41,573 bases of DNA. It comes from a virus. Each line of letters begins with the position of its first letter. Position 1 is the first letter of the stretch. The notes under the pieces are model-generated. The model was not told the DNA's origin, did no database searches, and was given only the letters and a program-made list of their open reading frames with translations. The position numbers and the translations under genes were made by a program. The stretch spans positions 1-41,573 of the IMG/VR virus record IMGVR_UViG_3300020186_000039; one strand, written 5' to 3'. Shown here one piece after another: positions 24,729 through 31,641 of the stretch.

Positions 24729-24845
24729 ATTGTGTGAGGCTGTGGCGTCAAAAACCCAGTTTGTTTCAGTTCAACGCAGACTACAACCACATACAATCAA
24801 CGCGGCAACATTTTTTACCAATGCTACGGCGCTACAGCTCATAAG

Positions 24846-24856
24846 ACTTATACCAA
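24846..24856 (-). promoter_or_regulatory. Orphan promoter-like element
   Basis: TTGGTATAAGT on the minus strand matches the element upstream of three leftward genes, but here it points into a gap and then into the 3' end of the rightward operon, with no leftward gene in front of it. If active it would make a short non-coding or antisense RNA covering 24640-24840. Confidence 0.4.
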
Positions 24857-24865
24857 TTTCCAATA

Positions 24866-24899
24866 AGATAAAAGAAAGCGCCCCTTGTTAAGAGGCGCT
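24866..24899 (-). terminator. Terminator of the HU gene
   Basis: On the minus strand, AGCGCC pairs with GGCGCT (24894-24899 with 24877-24882), extended by three inner pairs around a GTT-size loop, and is followed by TTTCTTTTATC. It lies 10 bp beyond the HU stop. Confidence 0.75.
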
Positions 24900-24909
24900 A
24901 GCTCGGACA

Positions 24910-25194
24910 TTAGTTCCGGGCTTTTTGAACGAGATTCTTGAATTCTTTACCTGGTGTGAACTTAGGAACTTTGCGTGCTGGGATCTTAATCTGTTCGCCC
25001 GTCTGTGGGTTGTGACCTTTACGTGCAGCACGTGCGGTTTTCTTGAAGGTTCCAAACCCGACTAGTTTTACAACCTCTCCTTTTTTTACCTGGTCAGAGA
25101 TAGTGTTGGTGATGGACTTCAAAGCTGCCTCTGCCTTGGTTTTGCTAAGACCAGTGTCTTTTGCAACCTTGGTCACCAATTCTGCTGTATTCAT
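24910..25194 (-). CDS. hup: HU-family DNA-binding protein
   Basis: The protein has 94 residues, near the usual length of HU/IHF subunits. It shows the full family layout: N-terminal helices (MNTAELVTKVAKDTGLSKTK), VKLVGFGTFKK, the arm signature RAARKGHNPQTGE with the intercalating Pro in NPQTG, and the C-terminal helix (PKFTPGKEFKNLV). HU dimers bend and compact DNA. A phage copy may act in replication, transcription or genome condensation. The leader contains a hairpin that overlaps the ribosome site (see 25202-25226). Confidence 0.95.
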   Translation of the reverse strand: MNTAELVTKVAKDTGLSKTKAEAALKSITNTISDQVKKGEVVKLVGFGTFKKTARAARKGHNPQTGEQIKIPARKVPKFTPGKEFKNLVQKARN

Positions 25195-25201
25195 TTCAAC
25201 T

Positions 25202-25226
25202 CCCTACGATATTAATCCGCGTAGGG
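25202..25226 (-). promoter_or_regulatory. SD-sequestering hairpin in the HU leader
   Basis: In the minus-strand transcript, CCCTACG (25226-25220) pairs perfectly with CGTAGGG (25208-25202) around an 11-nt AT-rich loop. The GGG of the 3' arm is part of the Shine-Dalgarno AGGGAG 5 nt before the HU ATG. Folding would hide the ribosome site, so translation control is plausible. Confidence 0.55.
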
Positions 25227-25295
25227 TTTCAGGCGGAATGCCTGCCCCCGCTACCTCTCAAGCTAAGCGAATGAAATAGCAGGTGCAAGCACTTT

Positions 25296-25391
25296 TCAGA
25301 GCTGCCATCTTACATCGTGCAGCTCTTTGTGGTGCGCTGGACATAACCACACAACAACCAGAGGCTTGGAATAGTCTCCATGCGTGGGCCT
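25296..25391 (-). pseudogene. Remnant of a zinc-binding HNH-like small protein
   Basis: Read leftward from 25382, the frame gives HGDYSKPLVVVWLCP followed by AHHKELHDVRWQL and a stop at 25296. This resembles the C-terminal half of small phage zinc-finger/HNH-like proteins (pattern HxDYxKPLxVxWLCPxHHxxxH). No start codon exists in frame, an in-frame stop lies at 25407-25409 inside the SSB gene, and the N-terminal CxxC half is missing. I read it as a truncated gene left between HU and SSB. Confidence 0.5.
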
Positions 25392-25830
25392 AGAACGGGA
25401 TACTATCTAGATCGGATGCCCCACTATTACTACTTTGTACAGGGGCTCCTGCATCACCTGGATGCGGTGCACGTTCTCCTCCGCTACTACCTTTACTATC
25501 TAAAAAATGAATGCCGCCGTACATGTTTGCAACGATCTCGGTGGTATACCGCTTAACGCCATCTTTGTCGTCCCACGAGCGGGTTTGCAGCTTTCCTTCT
25601 ACAGCAACCTTGCTACCTTTCTTAAGATACTTCACTGCGTTTTCTGCCTGCTTATCCCAGACGATAACGCGATGCCACTCGGTCTTTTCCTGTTGCTTAC
25701 CTGAGTCGTCCTTCCAGCTTTCGCTAGTGGCGACGCTGAGTGTGGTTACTGCCTTTTGACTCTGTGTGTACCTTATCTCTGGGTCTTGACCAAGGTTCCC
25801 GATAATGATTACTCTGTTCATTCCTGCCAT
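25390..25830 (-). CDS. ssb: Single-stranded DNA-binding protein
   Basis: The protein has 146 residues. Its OB-fold region begins [19 protein letters not shown] and includes [20 protein letters not shown] and [18 protein letters not shown], typical of bacterial SSB. A Gly/Ser-rich linker leads to the acidic tip DLDSIPF, matching the D-D-x-I-P-F-type tail that recruits partner proteins. AAAGG lies 8 nt before the first ATG. It coats single-stranded DNA in replication and recombination. A TATAAG element at 25871 is a likely promoter. Confidence 0.95.
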   Translation of the reverse strand: MAGMNRVIIIGNLGQDPEIRYTQSQKAVTTLSVATSESWKDDSGKQQEKTEWHRVIVWDKQAENAVKYLKKGSKVAVEGKLQTRSWDDKDGVKRYTTEIVANMYGGIHFLDSKGSSGGERAPHPGDAGAPVQSSNSGASDLDSIPF

Positions 25831-25870
25831 TTGATTATCCTTTAATTAAAAGTTAGAACTGCTTCGTTGA

Positions 25871-25879
25871 GCTTATACC
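25871..25879 (-). promoter_or_regulatory. Promoter-like element upstream of SSB
   Basis: GGTATAAGC on the minus strand lies about 40 bp before the SSB ATG and matches the TTGGTATAAGC family with a changed first two bases. It would give a leader of about 30 nt. No -35 is evident. Confidence 0.5.
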
Positions 25880-25920
25880 TTGCTTTTGCTACCCTTTAGA
25901 AACCAAAGCAGGAGGCTGGT

Positions 25921-27171
25921 TTGAAACACAGTGCTTACGAAAAATCTGGTAATATCAAACAAGGTCAAACAAACGGTATCTGCCTTGGCGCTATCGCAAG
26001 CGTTGATGTCGATACCCGCCTGTGCAGGGTCAAAACCTTCTTTGGTCCCCCAGAACTCTTAGACCTCGATCTCAAAGATGTACAGTGGGTTAATGTCGAC
26101 GGTAACGCCGACGGCGATGAGTCTGGCAGCATTCCGCGCGAGGGGGCTATGGGGCTTGTCTTCTTTATAGAAGGCAGCCCGTTTATCTTTGGCTTCATCA
26201 AACCCCTGAACGCAGATAAGGGGGCGGTCACAGGTAAGGAATCAGTTAGCCGCCTGGTGCGCGGTGATAAGATTATCAGCACTAAAAACGGCAACTACAT
26301 CACCATCCGGACGAACGGGTCTATTGAGATTCAAAGCCGCGAGTCATGCAAAACAGTTTACATCCCCACTGAAAGCCGCATCCAAGAGGTATGTCGGAAC
26401 TTTAACTTTAAAACATCCGGCGGGTTCATCCGCTGGGAAGAGGAGGGGCTTACCAATACCATCTTTAACCAAGAGTTTCGCCGTGATCTACTTCGCAGCT
26501 TCGTCGTCTTAGAAGAGCGTGGCGCTCTGGGTGGATCAACCATCTACCGCACATCGATGGGACCGGGTATCCCCGGAGTCCCTGGTGTACCTGCGGCGAT
26601 CTACTCGTTTGAAGTGGACATCACTGGTAACACCAAACTGACCATTGGTGCTGGTCTGCCGGTCATGTCAGCGGAAATAAAACCGACTGGGGCTATCGCC
26701 GTTGACAACATCTCTGACATAGACATTACAACCAAGCTTGGTAGCGTCACGATTAAGGCCCAGGCTAAAGACATCACACTCAACGCCCCTCTGGGTGATA
26801 TCGCTCTCTTATCCAATGCAGGGAACATTTCAGTAAAAACGGATGCTGGTAATATTTCAGCACAGACCTCACTAGGAAATATAACCGCACAAACCACCTC
26901 AGGTAGCGTCGAGCTTAACGGCTCTCTTGGCAGATTAAAGTTGTCCAAGGGTAAGGTGGGTATCGGCGGCCCAGCCGCTGAGCTACTAGATCTTTTCGAC
27001 CAAACCTTAGATGGTTTAAAAGACCTAGCTACATCGATGGCTACAGAGACCCACCTCGGGAACCTCGGCTATAACACAAGCCCGCCGCTGAACACGGCTG
27101 ACTACATAAAATTCGTCGCAACTATCATCCAAATAAAAACTTTTCTGACCACAATAAAAGGTGGCGTCTAG
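25921..27171 (+). CDS. Baseplate hub/tail spike protein (gp5/VgrG-like)
   Basis: The protein has 416 residues and a TTG start with AGGAGG 5 nt upstream. The N-terminal region (GICLGAIASVDVDTRLCRVK, then GAMGLVFFIEGSPFIFGFIKP) has the pattern of the OB-fold domain of phage baseplate spikes. Residues about 265-345 are short repeats (GDIALLSNAGNISVKTDAGN, LGNITAQTTSGSVELNG) typical of a triple beta-helix needle. A C-terminal helical segment follows. It would pierce the outer membrane at the tail tip. The following gene overlaps its stop. Confidence 0.8.
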   Translation: MKHSAYEKSGNIKQGQTNGICLGAIASVDVDTRLCRVKTFFGPPELLDLDLKDVQWVNVDGNADGDESGSIPREGAMGLVFFIEGSPFIFGFIKPLNADKGAVTGKESVSRLVRGDKIISTKNGNYITIRTNGSIEIQSRESCKTVYIPTESRIQEVCRNFNFKTSGGFIRWEEEGLTNTIFNQEFRRDLLRSFVVLEERGALGGSTIYRTSMGPGIPGVPGVPAAIYSFEVDITGNTKLTIGAGLPVMSAEIKPTGAIAVDNISDIDITTKLGSVTIKAQAKDITLNAPLGDIALLSNAGNISVKTDAGNISAQTSLGNITAQTTSGSVELNGSLGRLKLSKGKVGIGGPAAELLDLFDQTLDGLKDLATSMATETHLGNLGYNTSPPLNTADYIKFVATIIQIKTFLTTIKGGV

Positions 27172-27812
27172 TGGCGATGGACGAAGACAAGCTTGCTAAG
27201 AACCTCCACGAGGTTCAGGGCGTTCCCGGAGAACCTACCGAAGAAGTTAAGGGGTGGGCTGAATCTATCATTGAAGAAGTGAAGATGCTTGCCGTTGTAA
27301 GCCTACTCCCAGGTACTGTTCAAGGTAACGCTCCTTCTAGTGGCGGTCCTCTCTCGGGCGGCGCCGGCGGACCCGGCCTCATAGTCGGACCTACTGGACC
27401 TACACTGGCTGCGCGCATGGCAACCAAGATGGGGCTAGGATCTGCCACCCCAAAGCTCCTTGGAATGGCGACTGGAATCACCACTCATTTGCTAACCGGC
27501 AAGGTTATGTTCAGTTCAGAGAAAATAACCGGCGTCTGCACGAATACCCCAGTTTCCCCCGGAACTGTAACTGGTGGCGGCACTAAAGGAAAAATAGTTG
27601 GTCTTTCTACTGGGGGCATGGCGCAGCTTGTAGTACTAGGCATTGGCCAGACGGAGGTCACTGACAAGCTTAGGAAAATGTGCGAAGCTATCGTTAACCA
27701 TCTGACCGATGATGCCGAAGTCTCATTTATAATGGGAACTATTTTAGGATCGGCGTCTGCTGGTGGCGGACCAGTGATCGCAGGTACCGGGGCTGGGGGT
27801 AAGATATCCTAG
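27171..27812 (+). CDS. Gly-rich protein next to the spike, possible tip/hub partner
   Basis: The protein has 213 residues. The GTG start overlaps the spike stop, with AAAGG 9 nt upstream; an ATG two codons later is possible. The N-terminal 55 residues are helical and acidic. The remainder is Gly/Thr/Ser-rich with repeated strand-turn units (LTGKVMFSSEKITGVC, GTVTGGGTKGKIVGLS). Phages often encode a PAAR-like tip beside the spike, and the glycine pattern is suggestive, but I see no definitive PAAR motif. Function inferred from position. Confidence 0.5.
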   Translation: MAMDEDKLAKNLHEVQGVPGEPTEEVKGWAESIIEEVKMLAVVSLLPGTVQGNAPSSGGPLSGGAGGPGLIVGPTGPTLAARMATKMGLGSATPKLLGMATGITTHLLTGKVMFSSEKITGVCTNTPVSPGTVTGGGTKGKIVGLSTGGMAQLVVLGIGQTEVTDKLRKMCEAIVNHLTDDAEVSFIMGTILGSASAGGGPVIAGTGAGGKIS

Positions 27813-27825
27813 CATTTAAGGGCTT

Positions 27826-27838
27826 GAAATTATATAAT
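27826..27838 (+). promoter_or_regulatory. Possible -10 box before the gene at 27880
   Basis: A perfect TATAAT (27833-27838) lies 42 bp before the ATG at 27880 in the gap following the spike operon. No -35 hexamer at 16-18 bp spacing is convincing. Confidence 0.35.
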
Positions 27839-27879
27839 GAAGTCAAGTGTTTGCCAAAACATTCTATGAGGATACCCGC

Positions 27880-29877
27880 ATGAGTTTGCCATCAAACCTT
27901 TTTATTGACAGCCCAGAGGTTGAAGATGCGTCTTTACAGCAACTCGGAAATGACGCAGACACTTGGGCTGAAGACATCATCCAAAAGGTAAAAGAGCGCG
28001 TTCCTTCTGCAAAAAACCTCAACATGATGGTTAAGTTTCAGAAGAAAGATGTTGAGAACGGAACCGCTACTGGCGCTATCTCAATTCACTCCGCTGAAAA
28101 AGCTATCGTCGTACCAGTCATCATTAAAGACTTCATGATGTTTCCGCTCGACATCATGATTGCTGAAGGCAAACTCATCCCTATGACGCCTGACTACGTC
28201 AGCGCGGTGTTTGATGACAACAAGGTGTTTGGCAAACTAGAAGAGTTCCCAACCTTCGGTGGCCTTGGTCGCTTTGAAGACGCAAGTTTGTGGAATGCAG
28301 TCTACCCACCCTCTTTGGGTCGGTACGCACATGCATCAGCGGGATACCCAATATTAGATATCATTTCATCGTCAATCGACGGATCATCCTTAAAGACCTT
28401 TCTCAGCGATCCAAAAAATGAAAAGACCGCAGCGCGCCTCCTCTCTGGCCCGCATGCTGAAATGATCATAAAGCTGGCCCACCTTCAGCCCGTCAATATG
28501 AATGAGTTCCGCCAGGGTGTGGAAAAACTTATCCCCCGCTCGATCGTTATGCTCAAAACGGATGGCCCAAACCGCTACTCTATTTTGTCAAACTCTGACT
28601 CAGTATTTCATCCGGGTATAACCAGTGGGATCACCCGACAACATGCCCTAGAGATGGTGAGTAAGCTTAGCGATCACCCCGAAGACGATATCAATGACGT
28701 AGACCAAAACGGGGAAAAGCTTCTCATGCTACCCGAAGGTGGCGACGTGATCTTGGCTAAGTCTGATATGGAAATCCCTGAGGAGGCCAACGAGTACGCC
28801 CACTTCTCTGTGAAGAACAAAAACGGCGTAAGCATTGAAGGCGTAGTAATCCCCAAGGTCATCGACTTTGAAATGCAGACGATGCCGATGAAGCTTTTCG
28901 TCGGTAAAACAGCATCCAGCTACCAAGACAACGTCTGGGGCATTCGCATTAAAAATAGTCGCTTTAAACCACAAACGTCTGAGCCACGTGTTGGACAGAG
29001 CGGTTGTTTTGTTTATCAACCAGACCACCACCATGCACTGGCTACAGTTCCTGTAACGATCACCACCCTTATTGAAGAGTCTGGTGAGTTGATGGTTAAG
29101 GCAACAGACCTTACCGGTGCTCCCCTAAAGATTAAGCTTTTTAGCAATGGACCAGGCTCTGCTACTGAGTTGCAGCGTATTGCCAAGATCGCCCCCATGT
29201 CTTACGTGTTGCCAAAAATGATGAAGTGGCTGCCGCTTGAGATGACGGAAGACGTCACTAACTCGGCTGAAAGCTATGCCGTAAAACAAGCTTCTGAGGT
29301 TCTTACTGATCGTCCAGTCCACCTCATCAGCACTGGCTACGACCAGTTCTCGATGCGCGGTGTAGGGAAATATGCATCTGTTGTTGGCTGGGACCAAACC
29401 AACCTTCAACGACACCAAGCCACCTTCCTCTTAGCATCCCTTGGGTGTGGCAGAGAGAAGATCGCCTCCGCCTTTAAAACCGCATCGGTTCGCGGGATGG
29501 CAGAACTGCATGGACTTCGTTTCACGCCGCTGGCTAGCGAGAAGATCGCAGAGGCCAAGCCGCTTGCAGAGAAGATGTACAAGTTCGCTTTGTCGCTTCG
29601 GTCAAACCTGATCAAAGAGGCGAGCTACCTGGAAAGTTCTCAAACAGTCGATGCTCTTTTGTCTCTTAACTTCATCACGCCAACCAACGTCGCTAAGTTC
29701 GTCGGGAAAATACCGGCGCTCAAGTCGGCGGTTTCTAACCTTGCCAGTTGTCTGATCGCTAGTCGTCTCGGGATGAAAGAGATCCCAGAACAATCGACCA
29801 GCACAGCAATGACACGGCTTGTTGAGGTAATCAGCGGACTTGAAAAACTTAAAGCGATGCAAACCGTCGGGGTGTGA
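27880..29877 (+). CDS. Large hypothetical virion protein
   Basis: The protein has 665 residues. The ATG at 27880 has GAGGA 8 nt upstream and is preferred over a GTG at 27847. No signal peptide or enzymatic motif was found. The first 430 residues look mixed alpha/beta; the last 220 are helical and carry repeated K-x-A-S-like tetrads (KQASE, KYASV, KIASAFKTAS, KEASY). These resemble tetrads in the protein at 3586. Lying between the spike genes and the terminase, it is probably a baseplate, head or internal virion protein. Family not recognised. Confidence 0.65.
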   Translation: MSLPSNLFIDSPEVEDASLQQLGNDADTWAEDIIQKVKERVPSAKNLNMMVKFQKKDVENGTATGAISIHSAEKAIVVPVIIKDFMMFPLDIMIAEGKLIPMTPDYVSAVFDDNKVFGKLEEFPTFGGLGRFEDASLWNAVYPPSLGRYAHASAGYPILDIISSSIDGSSLKTFLSDPKNEKTAARLLSGPHAEMIIKLAHLQPVNMNEFRQGVEKLIPRSIVMLKTDGPNRYSILSNSDSVFHPGITSGITRQHALEMVSKLSDHPEDDINDVDQNGEKLLMLPEGGDVILAKSDMEIPEEANEYAHFSVKNKNGVSIEGVVIPKVIDFEMQTMPMKLFVGKTASSYQDNVWGIRIKNSRFKPQTSEPRVGQSGCFVYQPDHHHALATVPVTITTLIEESGELMVKATDLTGAPLKIKLFSNGPGSATELQRIAKIAPMSYVLPKMMKWLPLEMTEDVTNSAESYAVKQASEVLTDRPVHLISTGYDQFSMRGVGKYASVVGWDQTNLQRHQATFLLASLGCGREKIASAFKTASVRGMAELHGLRFTPLASEKIAEAKPLAEKMYKFALSLRSNLIKEASYLESSQTVDALLSLNFITPTNVAKFVGKIPALKSAVSNLASCLIASRLGMKEIPEQSTSTAMTRLVEVISGLEKLKAMQTVGV

Positions 29878-29883
29878 CGGCGC

Positions 29884-30201
29884 ATGAAGCATTTCTGGCA
29901 AGGGTTTGCGGACAAACAGGCTTCAAAGATTTCATTTAAGAAGCATATCATTATGCTGTTTTGGGATCCGTCCAGTGACGGCAAAACAGCTATTGATAGT
30001 GTGAAGAAGCTTTCTTTTAAATATCCAACAGTTAAAGTTAAAATAGTAAATGTTATGAAGGACCCAACTAAACCAGCAAAGCATGCCGTAAGGGAGTTCC
30101 CAACGGTGTTGCTTCTTAAAGACGGACGAGAGGCAGGCCGAGTGGAGAGTAAGGTAAGCCCGATGCTTCTTGAACAGCTTTTTAGAAAAGCGCATGTATG
30201 A
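29884..30201 (+). CDS. Thioredoxin-fold protein lacking the active-site cysteines
   Basis: The protein has 105 residues. The first 13, MKHFWQGFADKQA, are the AFWQGF-type motif. The remainder follows thioredoxin order: strand HIIMLFWDPSSD where CxxC would be, a helix, strand VKVKIVNV, then the cis-Pro region REFPTVLLLKDGREAGRV and a final helix. Asp-Pro-Ser-Ser replaces the redox cysteines, so it should not be a disulfide oxidoreductase; a binding or structural role is likelier. It lies 6 nt after the gene at 27880, with a weak ribosome site. Confidence 0.75.
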   Translation: MKHFWQGFADKQASKISFKKHIIMLFWDPSSDGKTAIDSVKKLSFKYPTVKVKIVNVMKDPTKPAKHAVREFPTVLLLKDGREAGRVESKVSPMLLEQLFRKAHV

Positions 30202-30213
30202 AATGTCGATGCC

Positions 30214-31212
30214 ATGTCAACACCGTATGACCTTTACATCCGGTTTCTCATCACCACTGGTGTCAAGACGCCGGAAGACATTTCTTCTAAGCTGACTGAA
30301 CTCAACTTTCCTGGAAGTGGGAGTTACCTAGCAGGGACCATAGAAGCGCAAGAAGCTGTAGTCTCCCATACCCTACCAGAAGGTGTTTTAAGACAAATAG
30401 AGAAGCGCAGTTTTTGCGGAGACTTCCTCCACTGGATGAAAATCCTTGAGGTAGAAGATCTGTGGCTATTTGAAAAAGAGTTCCGTAATAAAGACGCTGC
30501 TAAACGCTCTGCTATTAAGATCACCTACGATATCAACCAAGATCCAAAGCTGAGGCTGGCCCTATCGTCTCTACTCATGAAGGGTATTCCCCACTCAGAG
30601 CTGTCACAGATGCTCAGCTCTAGGTTTGCCTCATTCCTGAGGGAAGAGCACGTCACCCTCTTTGAGAGATTCTTCTTTAACGTAAAAAGAATGACCAGGA
30701 AGGACTGGAAGAAGTTCCTAGGGTATTGCAATAGGGAGGAGACCAGGGTCTATTTCACGGCCCTTTCTGAGCCCCTGGACATACTTAAAACGGAACTGGA
30801 GCTGCCAGCAAAGGTTTCCTCGAGCGAGACCCTTCAGTACCTCCTGACGAAAGCCCACATTAAAGCAAAGCAGTATTTGGCGGTCGGAACCCCTGACGGA
30901 AATAAAGAAGCAAGGATGTGGATAGAGACTGTCGTCCAGCTTGTGGATAAGTATGAAAAATACCGAGCTGGGGATGCCTCAGATTTCAGTAGTGCACTTC
31001 AGCTAGAGTTTGATTTTTCTGAGGGCGAGTTCGAGACCCCCGACCCCGAAGTGTTGTCTGAAATTTCAGCAAAGCTTAAAAAGGAGGCAGATGAGGAGCT
31101 GTCTAAAAAGGAGGCAAGAAAGAAGAAAGAGGGTGGTGATGAAGAAAGTGGCAGTGCTAATAATGAACAGCCAGCAGAAGCAGCTGTGCTAGAACCAGGC
31201 AGATTATTATAA
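30214..31212 (+). CDS. Hypothetical helical protein, candidate terminase small subunit
   Basis: The protein has 332 residues and a weak ribosome site. It is almost entirely helical. Residues about 108-135 (LALSSLLMKGIPHSELSQML) could form a helix-turn-helix. The C-terminal 60 residues are highly charged and low-complexity (KKEADEELSKKEARKKK), ending in Ala/Glu-rich sequence. It lies directly upstream of terL and the AGGTGACA array, the place where a small terminase subunit that binds the packaging site often lies. The length is greater than usual for TerS, so this is tentative. Confidence 0.45.
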   Translation: MSTPYDLYIRFLITTGVKTPEDISSKLTELNFPGSGSYLAGTIEAQEAVVSHTLPEGVLRQIEKRSFCGDFLHWMKILEVEDLWLFEKEFRNKDAAKRSAIKITYDINQDPKLRLALSSLLMKGIPHSELSQMLSSRFASFLREEHVTLFERFFFNVKRMTRKDWKKFLGYCNREETRVYFTALSEPLDILKTELELPAKVSSSETLQYLLTKAHIKAKQYLAVGTPDGNKEARMWIETVVQLVDKYEKYRAGDASDFSSALQLEFDFSEGEFETPDPEVLSEISAKLKKEADEELSKKEARKKKEGGDEESGSANNEQPAEAAVLEPGRLL

Positions 31213-31243
31213 ATAGATAAGAGAGCTGCCTAATATTTGAACT

Positions 31244-31641
31244 TGTCACCTGAATATACGATTTTGGCACACCCCCCTTAGGTGACAACACATTGGTCTA
31301 GGAGAAACAGGTGCTTAAGGTCGATTTCGGCAAAAAATGGAAAAACACTGAGGTGACAGGAATGAGAGTATATATACTGTGTGTAAACAAATACTTATAC
31401 TCTCTCTCTATCCATTTGTCACCTTGTCACCTCATATTTCAGGTTAAGGCAGCATCTGATAACGAATTCAATTTTTTTTCTCTCCGAACAATATTTTATT
31501 TAAACTCCCATATACCTCTGCTTAATCCTGGATTTTGCGGTGACAAGGTGACAAACTGCCGTAACTGGCTGTTAAGACAAATAAAAACCTGTCACCTGAA
31601 TCTAAATTTTGCTTGTGACCCCAGGTGACACTCAGGTGACA
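31244..31641. repeat. AGGTGACA octamer array with 17-bp inverted repeat at terL
   Basis: Nine exact AGGTGACA/TGTCACCT octamers lie in 400 bp: forward at 31280, 31351, 31546, 31623 and 31634; reverse at 31244, 31417, 31425 and 31590. A one-mismatch copy is at 31538. Two pairs are head-to-tail. TTTGTCACCTTGTCACC (31415-31431) is a perfect inverted repeat of 31539-31555, enclosing about 107 nt. The array is AT-rich between sites, runs from the gap after the gene at 30214 into the terL start, and suits a multisubunit DNA-binding protein such as a terminase small subunit, initiator or repressor. Confidence 0.9.
31311..31358 (+). other. Possible displaced 5' end of terL
   Basis: GTG at 31311 has AGGAG 6 nt upstream, and the frame starts MLKVDFGKKWKNTEVTG, a plausible protein start. 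ACACTGAGGTGACA here (31345-31358) is nearly identical to ACACTCAGGTGACA at 31628-31641, in the same codon phase as terL. Joining at these repeats would give MLKVDFGKKWKNT(E/Q)VTKPTD and a good ribosome site for terL. In the present sequence the frame continues into the array and stops at 31628, so it looks like a terL start separated from its gene by a 283-bp segment. Confidence 0.45.

Noticed and set aside
27171-27812. Firm PAAR-tip assignment for the Gly-rich protein after the spike
   Set aside because: Position fits but the characteristic PAAR motif was not found, so only a tentative tip/hub role is given.
6361-31300. TGGTCTA occurring in three intergenic regions (6361, 8605, 31294) as a possible late promoter
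   Set aside because: Seven bases in three places is weak, spacing to starts differs, and the flanks are not alike.
31311-31628. A complete 105-residue gene before terL
   Set aside because: Only the first 17 codons look protein-like. The rest runs through the AT-rich octamer array and reads as low-quality sequence, so I treat it as a displaced terL start.
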